A stretch of DNA of 24,558 bases from a virus, in IMG/VR virus record IMGVR_UViG_3300023242_000935, positions 1-24,558 of that record; one strand, written 5' to 3'. Of this stretch, positions 16,398 to 22,613 are shown one piece after another. The notes beneath the pieces are model-generated. The model had not been told where the DNA came from. It did no database searches and saw only the letters and a list, made by a program, of their open reading frames with translations. The position numbers were made by a program, and so were the translations under genes. Every line of letters starts with the position of its first letter. Position 1 is the first letter of the stretch.

Positions 16398-16883
16398 TTA
16401 TTTATTATCATCCTTATTTATAGTCTCTTCGACCCAAGTAATATCAATATTCTTTTGTTCTACTTCTGTTTTTTCTTTCCAACTTTCTGCTTTTCTGTTT
16501 CTTAACCAAAATTGTTGGTTTCTAAAATCACCTTGAATAATCTTTGTTTCTTCGACCATTTCAATTCTTTCCTTTTCTATCTTATTTCCATTTTCCCAAC
16601 TAACCTCTTTTAGTTTGATTGGGATTAAGGTCGTAATTACTCTATCGCTTGCTCCTTTATATAATGAATTAGCTACTTCCATATCTGCGTGAATTTTTCC
16701 ACTCTTGATGGAATCGAAGAATTTTGGATGTGCTAACTTCCAATTATTTATAGTTGATATATCTACGTCAAAAAAGCTTGCTATGTTTTTGTCAGTCGCC
16801 CCTAGCAAACAAAGCTTGTAAACTTGTTCATTATATTCCACCTTATATAAAGTTGGTTGTCCTGGTTTATTTGTTTTTTTCAT
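16398..16883 (-). CDS. terS: Small terminase subunit
   Basis: A 161-residue protein with a DNA-binding helix-turn-helix near the N-terminus: YKLCLLGATDKNIASFFDVD followed by ISTINNWKLAHPKFF (about residues 22-56). The downstream part (SIKSGKIHADMEVANSLYKGA, about 57-77) is the conserved oligomerisation region of this TerS type. It recognises the packaging site and regulates the large subunit, whose gene follows. The start at 16883 (MKKTNKPGQPTLYK) matches the usual short basic leader before the helical domain. A two-box element ends 3 nt upstream of the ATG. Where the packaging site lies is not visible. Confidence 0.9.
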   Translation of the reverse strand: MKKTNKPGQPTLYKVEYNEQVYKLCLLGATDKNIASFFDVDISTINNWKLAHPKFFDSIKSGKIHADMEVANSLYKGASDRVITTLIPIKLKEVSWENGNKIEKERIEMVEETKIIQGDFRNQQFWLRNRKAESWKEKTEVEQKNIDITWVEETINKDDNK

Positions 16884-16886
16884 ATA

Positions 16887-16914
16887 ATAAAGAGACTTTT
16901 TTTTTATTTGTTAT
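16887..16914 (-). promoter_or_regulatory. Two-box late element upstream of the small terminase gene
   Basis: On the minus strand ATAACAA (16914-16908), 13 nt mostly A, then CTCTTTAT (16894-16887), ending 3 nt before the ATG at 16883. It overlaps the stop region of the upstream gene (stop at 16904). It is the most divergent of the four copies: one base shorter spacing and A instead of T at the first position. Confidence 0.4.
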
Positions 16915-17365
16915 TGCGAACTACTATTAAGCGTTTAATCATAGTTCTGACTAATCCTGGGCAATTGCATCGTTCCAATTTAGTGCCAAACATACTATTA
17001 TATAATTTAAATAGGTCATCTACGTCTTTTGTTACAACAAGGCTTTCTGCTATTACTCTGTCCATTAACTCTTCTTCTTCTTCTGTTAATTGTCTTAAAT
17101 CTTTTTTCAAAAATGGAAACTCGTTTAATATTCTTTTTCTTCTAGCACATCCCTCACACTCTTCAAAACCTAATATTGATGTAACCCGTGAAATCAAATC
17201 ACCTAATCCGTTGATATTACCCTCTCTTCTGTCTTTATCGTCTAAAAAGACTGTGTTTAATTCATCAATTAGTTTAACCTGTGTTATTTTATAATCTTTA
17301 CCGTTCTTATTAACCCCATACCAATTTTCTTCTTTGAAATTGTATTCTTTATCGTTATAAATCAT
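16904..17365 (-). CDS. Cysteine-containing phage protein of unknown function, upstream of the terminase
   Basis: A 153-residue protein. Two parts resemble segments that I know from proteins encoded near terminases in Bacteroidetes phages. The first is GLGDLISRVTSILGFEECEGCARRKRILN (split here as 53-81), with C71 and C74 in a C-x-x-C-x-R-R arrangement. The second is DDLFKLYNSMFG followed by C-N-C and VRTMIKRL near the C-terminus. The four cysteines could bind one zinc ion. In other phages the two segments are usually found in separate small proteins, so this may be a fusion. It is 23 nt after the sigma-like gene and its end overlaps the terS control element. Function unknown. Confidence 0.6.
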   Translation of the reverse strand: MIYNDKEYNFKEENWYGVNKNGKDYKITQVKLIDELNTVFLDDKDRREGNINGLGDLISRVTSILGFEECEGCARRKRILNEFPFLKKDLRQLTEEEEELMDRVIAESLVVTKDVDDLFKLYNSMFGTKLERCNCPGLVRTMIKRLIVVRNNK

Positions 17366-17388
17366 ATTGTTGTTTTTTTTTGTTTTTA

Positions 17389-17937
17389 TTATTTTTTATT
17401 TTGTAATTCGTATTGTTGTTTTATTTGAATTTTAATTGATTTAATTTTATGCCAAATTGTTTGTCGGATTATGTTTGTTTTATCTTGAATCGCTTGATAT
17501 GTCATTCCATCATAAAAATAGGCTTTAATTAGTTTTTTTTCAAAACAACTAAGGTTAAAATCTTCAATAAATTTTATTTTTTTTAATCTATCTTCTTCAT
17601 TTTCTGTTTCATAATCTTCATATGTACGTTCCAATTGGTTTATTGATTCATCAAATTCTTCTTCATCATAATTAAATGGTTTATCAATTGAATAATCTAC
17701 TTCTTTTGCTAATTTTCTTTTAATTTTAAGTTTTTTTAGCCAGAATGCGTGTTTTATTGTGATAAACACATAACCATCTATATTTGCAACTATTTTATTA
17801 GGGTTTTTATTAAATTCTTCTAACACATTTAATAAAGCATCGCTTAACAGTTCATCTATCTCTGTGTTGGTGGGGTCCTGGTAAAAGCTACTGGCCATTT
17901 TTCTGTATTCGGCATACTTTTTATTTGTAATTTGCAT
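17389..17937 (-). CDS. Sigma-70-like factor, probable late-gene activator
   Basis: A 182-residue protein with the layout of a small sigma factor. Residues about 25-75 (EIDELLSDALLNVLEEF...IDGYVFITIKHAFWLKK) resemble region 2, which binds core polymerase and the -10 element. An acidic linker follows (about 80-118). Residues about 128-172 (LSCFEKKLIKAYFYDGMTYQ...IIRQTIWHKIKSIKIQIK) form a helix-turn-helix like region 4. Such genes lie just before the terminase in many Bacteroidetes phages. Being one gene away from terS, it is the best candidate to read the two-box element found before terS and three other late genes. It overlaps the previous gene by 17 nt. The residues are basic and lysine-rich at the C-terminus. 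Promoter recognition is inferred. Confidence 0.7.
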   Translation of the reverse strand: MQITNKKYAEYRKMASSFYQDPTNTEIDELLSDALLNVLEEFNKNPNKIVANIDGYVFITIKHAFWLKKLKIKRKLAKEVDYSIDKPFNYDEEEFDESINQLERTYEDYETENEEDRLKKIKFIEDFNLSCFEKKLIKAYFYDGMTYQAIQDKTNIIRQTIWHKIKSIKIQIKQQYELQNKK

Positions 17938-18115
17938 TATATTTCTCTATTTCTTTCTGTGATTTTTTCTTGACCTCTCCGTAGCTCATACTGTGTACTT
18001 TATCTCCTATGGTAAAATTTAATATACATTCATCGGTTAAAATTGCTAATTCTTCATCTGTAGCAATTGTCCTAAAATAGGTTAGGTAGGTGGTATAAAA
18101 TAGTTTTTTATTCAT
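17921..18115 (-). CDS. Small protein of unknown function (64 residues)
   Basis: Not recognised. It starts MNKKLFYTTYLTYFRTIATD and carries a lysine-rich C-terminal part (KKKSQKEIEKYN). It overlaps the FlbD-like gene upstream by one base and the sigma-like gene downstream by 17 nt, so it is translated in a coupled chain. Its place directly before the sigma-like gene would fit a partner of that factor, but nothing in the sequence proves this. Confidence 0.55.
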   Translation of the reverse strand: MNKKLFYTTYLTYFRTIATDEELAILTDECILNFTIGDKVHSMSYGEVKKKSQKEIEKYNANYK

Positions 18116-18315
18116 TATTTCTTTAATTTATCTATTAATTCTAGTAATTCTATTATAGCACTAATCTCTTCTTGTGATTCTTTCACGGGGCAACTATCAT
18201 CTTTTCCAAAGTGGATTATTGTTTGATTTGCAGCGTTTACGTAAATTGTCTTTAACTTGTCTAAATTTACTATTATTTTATTTTCGTTGAGCATTGTTAA
18301 ATTTATAAATTTCAT
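18115..18315 (-). CDS. FlbD-like small phage protein
   Basis: A 66-residue protein whose pattern resembles the FlbD family: MKFINLTMLNENKIIVNLD, then I-x-x-I, a 'T-I-I-H-F' strand and V-K-E-S-Q-E-E-I-S-A-I-I. FlbD-like proteins are short, of unclear function, and are common in phages of this group. It is coupled to the next gene by a one-base overlap and is 5 nt after the preceding gene. It has no DNA-binding motif. Likely a small host- or phage-directed accessory protein. Confidence 0.6.
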   Translation of the reverse strand: MKFINLTMLNENKIIVNLDKLKTIYVNAANQTIIHFGKDDSCPVKESQEEISAIIELLELIDKLKK

Positions 18316-18320
18316 AATTT

Positions 18321-18665
18321 TTATATTTGTGTTACTTTATTTTTGTAATAAATTGATATTGATTGGGCCAATAAAATTTCAATAATTTCTTTATTTTGGT
18401 TGGCCCCCATTACCATTAATGTAATGAACATATCTTTTATTTCTGTACAAGCTTCAAAAGCTTCTCTTTTTTCTAGAAAGTACAGTATTAAACCATATTT
18501 GCTAACATATTCAATGTGTCTTGTTGTATTTTTTGATATAGGTGAAAGTTTAATAGTTAGCATATCAAAAAATAGTTCAGTTTTTAGGTCTTCCACTATT
18601 TCATTTAAATCTGTTTGTGCGAAAATTGTTAACCATTCCGCAAACTTTTTTTGTTCTTTGTTCAT
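18321..18665 (-). CDS. Unknown helical protein (114 residues)
   Basis: Not recognised. It is predicted mostly helical: MNKEQKKFAEWLTIFAQTDL, then further amphipathic helices with hydrophobic stretches (LILYFLEKREAFEAC; MFITLMVMGANQNKEIIEIL). No cysteine pair, membrane segment or catalytic motif is evident. It is 9 nt after the nuclease-like gene and 5 nt before the FlbD-like gene, so it belongs to the same early/middle transcript. The leader contains the imperfect repeat ACAAGAATAT, which occurs twice just before the ATG. Confidence 0.55.
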   Translation of the reverse strand: MNKEQKKFAEWLTIFAQTDLNEIVEDLKTELFFDMLTIKLSPISKNTTRHIEYVSKYGLILYFLEKREAFEACTEIKDMFITLMVMGANQNKEIIEILLAQSISIYYKNKVTQI

Positions 18666-18674
18666 ATTCTTGTT

Positions 18675-19169
18675 TTATATTCTTGTTTTAGTGTTAATTA
18701 TTGTTAATTTATTATTTAAAAAAGTTACGTCTTTTTCTTTTGTTCCGTTGTCTTCTGCCGTTGTTGTGGGCAGAAGCATTGATAATGAAGATTCTTCAGT
18801 TAGGTTAGTTATGTCCCATATCATTATTTCATCATCTTCAGTTATGTTTATATAATGTATAACTACATTTATGTTAGGGTTTCTGGCGAGTGTTTTTGTT
18901 CTGACCTCTTTTAAGCTTATTAGCTTCTTTATTTCAAGCATCCAATCCTCATACCTATCATAAGTCTCTTTGCGGTCTTTAATCTCACCTATGCACAGTG
19001 TGTTGCCACTGTAGTAACTTACATCCCAAGGTGAATATTCATCTTTTGATTTTCGCTCAAACTTGCACCAAGGATTTCCAATGCAAAAACCTTGAAACTT
19101 TAAACGGCCATCATCATCCATTTCTTGATACTTTGTTGTTGTTTGCAAATCTGCTAATTTAATCGACAT
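18675..19169 (-). CDS. PD-(D/E)XK nuclease-like protein
   Basis: A 164-residue protein with the core of the restriction-endonuclease fold: D49 in SPWDVSYYSG, then E62-I-K64 in GEIKDR, i.e. D-x12-E-x-K, followed by a helix with Y70, W76 and K81 (YDRYEDWMLEIKKL). IHYINITEDDEIMIWDITNL (about 104-123) would be the last strands. In Bacteroidetes phages such proteins occur in early regions; possible jobs are processing of replication intermediates or DNA recycling. The metal-binding acid and lysine are all present, so it may be active. The last 40 residues are low in order and not family-specific. It has a promoter candidate directly upstream (19201-19230). Confidence 0.6.
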   Translation of the reverse strand: MSIKLADLQTTTKYQEMDDDGRLKFQGFCIGNPWCKFERKSKDEYSPWDVSYYSGNTLCIGEIKDRKETYDRYEDWMLEIKKLISLKEVRTKTLARNPNINVVIHYINITEDDEIMIWDITNLTEESSLSMLLPTTTAEDNGTKEKDVTFLNNKLTIINTKTRI

Positions 19170-19200
19170 AATATTTATATTTATTTTATTGTTATATTAA

Positions 19201-19230
19201 TAAATATAAAGATAAATTGAAAAAGTCAAA
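19201..19230 (-). promoter_or_regulatory. Bacteroidetes-type promoter candidate for the nuclease-like gene
   Basis: On the minus strand TTTG (19230-19227), 18 nt, then TATATTTA (19208-19201), one base off the TAnnTTTG consensus. A leader of about 30 A/T-rich bases precedes the ATG at 19169. The upstream box overlaps the stop of the sigma-like gene. Confidence 0.4.
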
Positions 19231-19744
19231 TATTTGTGAAAAATTTATTTAATTTTTTTAGTGCTCGCTTGTGAACCGCTGATACCCATTGGCGTTTGCA
19301 ACCCATTTGTGTTGCTATTTCATTGGTTGTTATTTCGTCGAAGTATATTTTATTTAGCACATATTGTTCATTTTCTTTTAGTGTTGACATTGCTTTGGTT
19401 ATTTTGTCCTTTATAACTTGTTTATCTTCGTCAATATCTGGTTGTAAATGGTCATCGTTAGCTATCATAGCTTGTAACCATTCTGCGTCATCATCTTCTA
19501 TCACCTTATCTAATTTAATACTTATATGTGAATGTTTTTTTGTTGCTGCTTTTTTCCATTTACTGCTGTTGTGGTTATTTATAAGCAAAACTAAGAATGT
19601 ACTAACAGCACTTTGTTCTTGATTGTAGCCAATTATAAATTTAATTAGAATGTCTTGTATGTCATCTTCGTCTAGTTTAAAAAATTTCTTATAGTTTTTA
19701 ATAAATTTTATTGCGGTAGCAATATTAGTATTTGGCTCTTTCAT
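19226..19744 (-). CDS. Sigma-70-like factor, first leftward gene
   Basis: A 172-residue protein with a sigma-like layout. Residues about 20-65 (KFFKLDEDDIQDILIKFIIG...FLVLLINNHNSSKWKKA) resemble region 2. An acidic, aspartate-rich linker spans about 80-108. Residues about 113-168 (ITKAMSTLKENEQYVLNKIYF...EIATQMGCKRQWVSAVHKRALKKLNKFF) form a clear region 4 helix-turn-helix. It is the first gene left of the control hub, so it is probably made early and could switch on the middle or late genes, including the second sigma-like gene. It differs from that one in almost every residue, so the two are not recent copies. Alternatively it is a plain DNA-binding activator. Confidence 0.7.
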   Translation of the reverse strand: MKEPNTNIATAIKFIKNYKKFFKLDEDDIQDILIKFIIGYNQEQSAVSTFLVLLINNHNSSKWKKAATKKHSHISIKLDKVIEDDDAEWLQAMIANDDHLQPDIDEDKQVIKDKITKAMSTLKENEQYVLNKIYFDEITTNEIATQMGCKRQWVSAVHKRALKKLNKFFTNI

Positions 19745-19828
19745 ATTTTTGATTTTACTTTATATATAAATATAACATAAAATCAAAAAAAACATAGTAT
19801 TGAAAAATAAAAAGAAAAAAACTTGGTT

Positions 19829-19937
19829 GTAGACTAAAATAATGAAATAGGATAGCTTAGGAGCTATTTAACCTTCTTTAAATAGTTTAGCTAACGCTGA
19901 GTCTACTTTTTTAAAGAACTGGGGCGTAGAACGCCCT
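19829..19937. ncRNA. Candidate structured RNA or cis element
   Basis: Three nested pairings: GTAGACT (19829-19835) with AGTCTAC (19900-19906); TAGCT (19853-19857) with AGCTA (19889-19893); CTATTTAA (19864-19871) with TTAAATAG (19878-19885), loop of 6. A separate GC-rich hairpin follows: GGGCGT (19922-19927), loop AGA, ACGCCC (19931-19936). The GC-rich hairpin stands out in the AT-rich surroundings. It could be a small RNA, a 5' leader element of the leftward transcript, or a DNA cruciform of the origin. The strand is not known, since the pairings work on both. Confidence 0.35.
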
Positions 19938-20213
19938 ATGTTCGTTTGTGATTTATGTTATACTTTTTTTGATATAGTTTTTTATTTAAAATCAAATAAC
20001 AATTGATATTGTTTTAACTTTATAAATGCTTAAATCACTTAAAAAGTATCAACGGCTGGTACTTCCTTTAGGTATTTAAATTATTAAATTGGTAGGTTTA
20101 TTCCTTTAGGTTGAAATAAAAATATTAACTTGAAATATGTTGCTTCGCAATTTGATTAAGTTGAAAGTGTTTTTTATTTATTACTTATTATAATGAGTTC
20201 TAACGAACTATAA

Positions 20214-20292
20214 TATAATTTTAATATGTTGATATAGTTTTTTATTTAAAATGTCTTAGGTTGAAGATATGACATAAATAATTTAATATTTA
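20214..20292 (+). repeat. 79-bp direct repeat, copy 1
   Basis: Identical to 20384-20462 at an offset of 170 bp. It includes the motif TTAGGTTGAAGATATGACA. A 22-base part (gatatag... to ...taaaat) recurs at 19971-19992. Both copies contain no gene. Confidence 0.9.
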
Positions 20293-20383
20293 CATTGTAT
20301 TCAATATTTATATTGAAGTATTTCTTTGTTTAAATAATTAAAAATATAATATATCAATTTTAAGCTTATCTAATAAACTATAT

Positions 20384-20462
20384 TATAATTTTAATATGTT
20401 GATATAGTTTTTTATTTAAAATGTCTTAGGTTGAAGATATGACATAAATAATTTAATATTTA
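20384..20462 (+). repeat. 79-bp direct repeat, copy 2
   Basis: Identical to 20214-20292. A second shorter direct repeat, TCAATTTTAAGCTTATCT, lies at 20354-20371 and 20484-20501, flanking this copy. Such repeats near an origin suggest past duplication or protein-binding arrays. Confidence 0.9.
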
Positions 20463-20754
20463 TATTGAATACAATATAAATATTTCAATTTTAAGCTTAT
20501 CTATTTAAATTTAATTACAAAAATATATAACTTTGCTATTATAGTTTATTGAAAGTAAAATAAATAATACCTACGGTTAATTGAATGATTGTTTAATTAA
20601 TTTTAAAAAATAAAATATTCAATTGAAAATTTTTCTATATATATAATATTTTATTAATTTTTCTATATATTATTATTTTCTATTCTTATTATTTTCTATT
20701 CTTATTTCTATTCTTATTATTCTTCTTATTTTTATTATTATATATTCTTATAAT

Positions 20755-20874
20755 GAGGTACTCACTCGAGTACGGTGAGGTACTCACTCGAGTACGGTGA
20801 GGTACTCACTCGAGTACGGTGAGGTACTCACTCGAGTACGGTGAGGTACTCACTCGAGTACGGTGAGGTACTCA
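20755..20874 (+). repeat. Iteron array: five perfect 22-bp direct repeats plus a 10-bp partial copy
   Basis: Units at 20755-20776, 20777-20798, 20799-20820, 20821-20842 and 20843-20864, then 10 bases of a sixth. Each contains a dyad GTACTC-ACTC-GAGTAC and the 8-bp palindrome ACTCGAGT. The units are about half G+C in a region of roughly one fifth G+C. There is no spacer between them. An AT-rich tract lies directly to the left, and a winged-helix gene lies about 470 bp to the right: the layout of an iteron-controlled replication origin. Confidence 0.85.
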
Positions 20875-20968
20875 TTTAATTATAGGTCAAAACACTATTC
20901 AATATAACAGCAGGGTAAAAGAGCCATTCAAATAATACTATTATTATAAATTTTCTAACTAATATCAC

Positions 20969-21052
20969 TATTTATAATGATTCTAAATAAGAGATAAATA
21001 CCAACAAAAACAACCCTTCAACAGTATTCCTTATTTAGAATGATTATAAATA
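20969..21052. repeat. 23-bp inverted repeat with one mismatch
   Basis: Arms 20969-20991 and 21030-21052, separated by 38 bp. The arms are complementary in 22 of 23 positions. It lies just before the promoter candidate of the rightward operon, so it may be an operator for it, a cruciform, or part of the origin. Confidence 0.8.
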
Positions 21053-21073
21053 ACACTATTCTAATAAAATAAA

Positions 21074-21103
21074 TTTACTTTTACAAGAGATGTTGTATAT
21101 TTA
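21074..21103 (+). promoter_or_regulatory. Promoter candidate for the rightward operon
   Basis: TTTA (21074-21077), 18 nt, then TATATTTA (21096-21103), the same second box and spacing as the leftward candidate at 19201-19230. It would start transcription near 21110. That places the ATG at 21090 upstream of the transcript and favours the ATG at 21144. Confidence 0.35.
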
Positions 21104-21143
21104 TAATAAACTAACAATAACAAATTTTAAAAAAAAAGAAAAA

Positions 21144-21341
21144 ATGATTAAAAAAACAAAACCAAACAGGTACCAACTTTTTCAGAACGAGGTATTAATT
21201 AAAGAAGCGCCAACTAAAATTCTATTGGCAGATGAAATAGGTTGTACTATCGTCTGGGTATATAAAGGTGCTGATGAAGAAGGTAATTTTAAATACCAAA
21301 ACAATAACTACAAAATTGTAGATAAATTAGAGTTAATATAA
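21144..21341 (+). CDS. Small basic protein at the head of the rightward operon
   Basis: Not recognised. With the ATG at 21144 it has 65 residues and starts MIKKTKPNRYQLFQNEVLIK. The start is chosen because it follows an A-rich leader (TTTTAAAAAAAAAGAAAAA), the type seen throughout; an in-frame ATG at 21090 would give 83 residues but lies upstream of the likely transcription start. It has a helical segment with TKILLADEIGCTIVWVYKG (about 23-41) that could hold a small helix-turn-helix, though without certainty. It is 2 nt before the winged-helix gene. A copy-number or switch regulator would fit the place but is a guess. Confidence 0.6.
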   Translation: MIKKTKPNRYQLFQNEVLIKEAPTKILLADEIGCTIVWVYKGADEEGNFKYQNNNYKIVDKLELI

Positions 21342-21343
21342 TA

Positions 21344-22171
21344 ATGGAAACGGAAAGAAAAATTGGAAAAATGGAAAAATTTCAGTCTGAAGTAAATAAA
21401 ATTGGGTTTATTAAATCATATCCATTTTTAAACTTTTTAGATATCACATTTAAACAGAGAGAATTAGTCGAATTAATACTCTCTTATCAAGAAAACGGAA
21501 AATCTTTTTATCTAAATCATACAGATATTGCAAGTATTTTGGGTGCTGAAAAACAGAGTATTAAAAATGCTATTTCAATTTTGAAGAATAAAAAATATAT
21601 AACCACAAACGTTACCTCTAATTATAACGGCAATGGCGGTGGTTCCTCTTCAACTATATTTGTTGATATTGATTTAATAATTTATAAAGTTAAATCAAGG
21701 TTAACACTTGAAGAAGTAGTTATCAACACAACGGCATCAACACAACCTATTGTAGAAGAGATAGTAGAACCTATAGTAGAAGAGTCACTCAATTTTAAAA
21801 CAGAAACAGAAACAGAAGAACCAGAAGAATCGATTGAAGATATTATTTTAAGAATTTCAAACAGAAGTAATAAAAACCAAGTAATAGATTCAATTGATAA
21901 CTTGGTAGTTAAACCAATTGTAATAGCAGCATCTAAAGTAGATGAAGCTAAAGAAACTCTTGAATCTATTTTAGATGCTGCTATTGATAAAAAGTCAGAA
22001 AAGTCAGAAAAGCCATCAATTGCAGAATTAACGCAGTACATTAAATTAAATACAAAATATACAAATAAAAATTTGCAAATTTTCAATTACATAATCGAAT
22101 TAGTTAATCAAGGCGAAATAACCACTTATAGTGAATTAAATAAAACAATTGAAAATTTAATAACCGAATAA
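21344..22171 (+). CDS. Winged-helix DNA-binding protein, candidate replication initiator
   Basis: A 275-residue protein. Residues about 30-110 look like a winged helix: FKQRELVELILSYQENGK, then NHTDIASILGAEKQSIKNAI as turn-and-recognition helices, and KKYITTNVTSN...SSSTIFVDIDLI as the wing. Residues about 128-165 are acidic and E/T/V-rich, probably flexible. The last third is helical (about 220-275). The combination resembles phage replication initiators of the lambda O or plasmid Rep type: DNA binding at iterons, then contact with host helicase loading. The iterons at 20755-20874 lie upstream, with the operon promoter between. No helicase, primase or polymerase is encoded in the window. A transcription regulator remains possible. 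Confidence 0.5.
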   Translation: METERKIGKMEKFQSEVNKIGFIKSYPFLNFLDITFKQRELVELILSYQENGKSFYLNHTDIASILGAEKQSIKNAISILKNKKYITTNVTSNYNGNGGGSSSTIFVDIDLIIYKVKSRLTLEEVVINTTASTQPIVEEIVEPIVEESLNFKTETETEEPEESIEDIILRISNRSNKNQVIDSIDNLVVKPIVIAASKVDEAKETLESILDAAIDKKSEKSEKPSIAELTQYIKLNTKYTNKNLQIFNYIIELVNQGEITTYSELNKTIENLITE

Positions 22172-22173
22172 TT

Positions 22174-22506
22174 ATGAATAACCAATTAATTGTTTTAAAA
22201 CGAGCAAACATAGAAAAAGATAAGAAATTGAAAGCGGAGCCATATATCATAATCATTAAATTGCCGTTTCAGCCACATAACTTGCGTTTAACCTACGCAA
22301 GTTATAAGAATGGTAGATTGGTACAGATAGATGAATTGGATGCGGCAGAAGAGCTAATATCAAGTTCAGAATTTAGAGGCAAAAGTTGCAAGGGCTTTTG
22401 CCCTACCGACATAAAGGATTTAAAAGTTTTGCTAAATCAACTAAAACCTATTGATTATCAAGCAAATAAAGAAATTGTAATAGAAGAATATTATAAACAA
22501 ATTTAA
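22174..22506 (+). CDS. Unknown protein (110 residues) in the rightward operon
   Basis: Not recognised. It begins MNNQLIVLKRANIEKDKKLK, 2 nt after the winged-helix gene, and is basic at first. It contains a hydrophobic strand (EPYIIIIKLPF, about residues 22-32), a pattern LTYASYKNGRLVQIDELDAAEEL (39-61) and two cysteines close together (about 72 and 76, SCKGFC). As it is co-transcribed with the initiator candidate it may take part in replication or early host takeover. Function unknown. Confidence 0.55.
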   Translation: MNNQLIVLKRANIEKDKKLKAEPYIIIIKLPFQPHNLRLTYASYKNGRLVQIDELDAAEELISSSEFRGKSCKGFCPTDIKDLKVLLNQLKPIDYQANKEIVIEEYYKQI

Positions 22507-22582
22507 AATAAATAAAAAGTTAACATATATTTAACATATTAAATATGACTTTTTCAAAACTTTGAGATAATTATAATAAAGG

Positions 22583-22613
22583 TTGCAAATAGATAAATAA
22601 AATAGTACCTTTG
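22583..22613 (+). promoter_or_regulatory. Bacteroidetes-type promoter
   Basis: TTG (22583-22585), 20 nt, then TACCTTTG (22606-22613), a full match to the TAnnTTTG box. A leader of about 30 bases made almost only of A, with T and C (repeats of AAAAC), precedes the ATG at 22652. It gives the unknown gene at 22652-22918 its own transcript, read by the host sigma factor. Confidence 0.75.

Larger units (their letters stand above)
19745..21089. other. Gene-free control and replication region (1.35 kb)
   Basis: No frame of more than a few dozen codons without obvious chance features is present. From left to right it holds a nested-hairpin element (19829-19937), a 22-base repeat copy (19971-19992), two copies of a 79-bp direct repeat, a promoter -7-like TAACTTTG on the plus strand at 20528-20535, an AT tract with top-strand T/C richness (about 20625-20750), five iterons (20755-20874) and a long inverted repeat (20969-21052). 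All leftward genes diverge from the rightward genes here. I did not find an obvious DnaA box. Confidence 0.75.

Noticed and set aside
19296-19622. Plus-strand frame of 108 codons opposite the first sigma-like gene
   Set aside because: The minus-strand protein has clear sigma-like parts; the plus frame is a hydrophobic shadow without a start context.
19745-19800. Host-type promoter directly before the first leftward gene
   Set aside because: Only partial boxes (TTTG and TATATTTA with poor spacing) are present in an AT-rich stretch; not distinct enough to call.
19829-19937. tRNA or tmRNA gene
   Set aside because: The stems do not form a cloverleaf, and no T-arm consensus or CCA-ready acceptor stem is present.
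20755-20874. Short CRISPR array
   Set aside because: The repeats are directly adjacent with no spacers, and no cas gene is present; iterons fit better.
21090-21143. Longer start (ATG at 21090) for the first rightward gene
   Set aside because: It lies upstream of the likely transcription start, has no A-rich leader, and the added residues look like translated leader.
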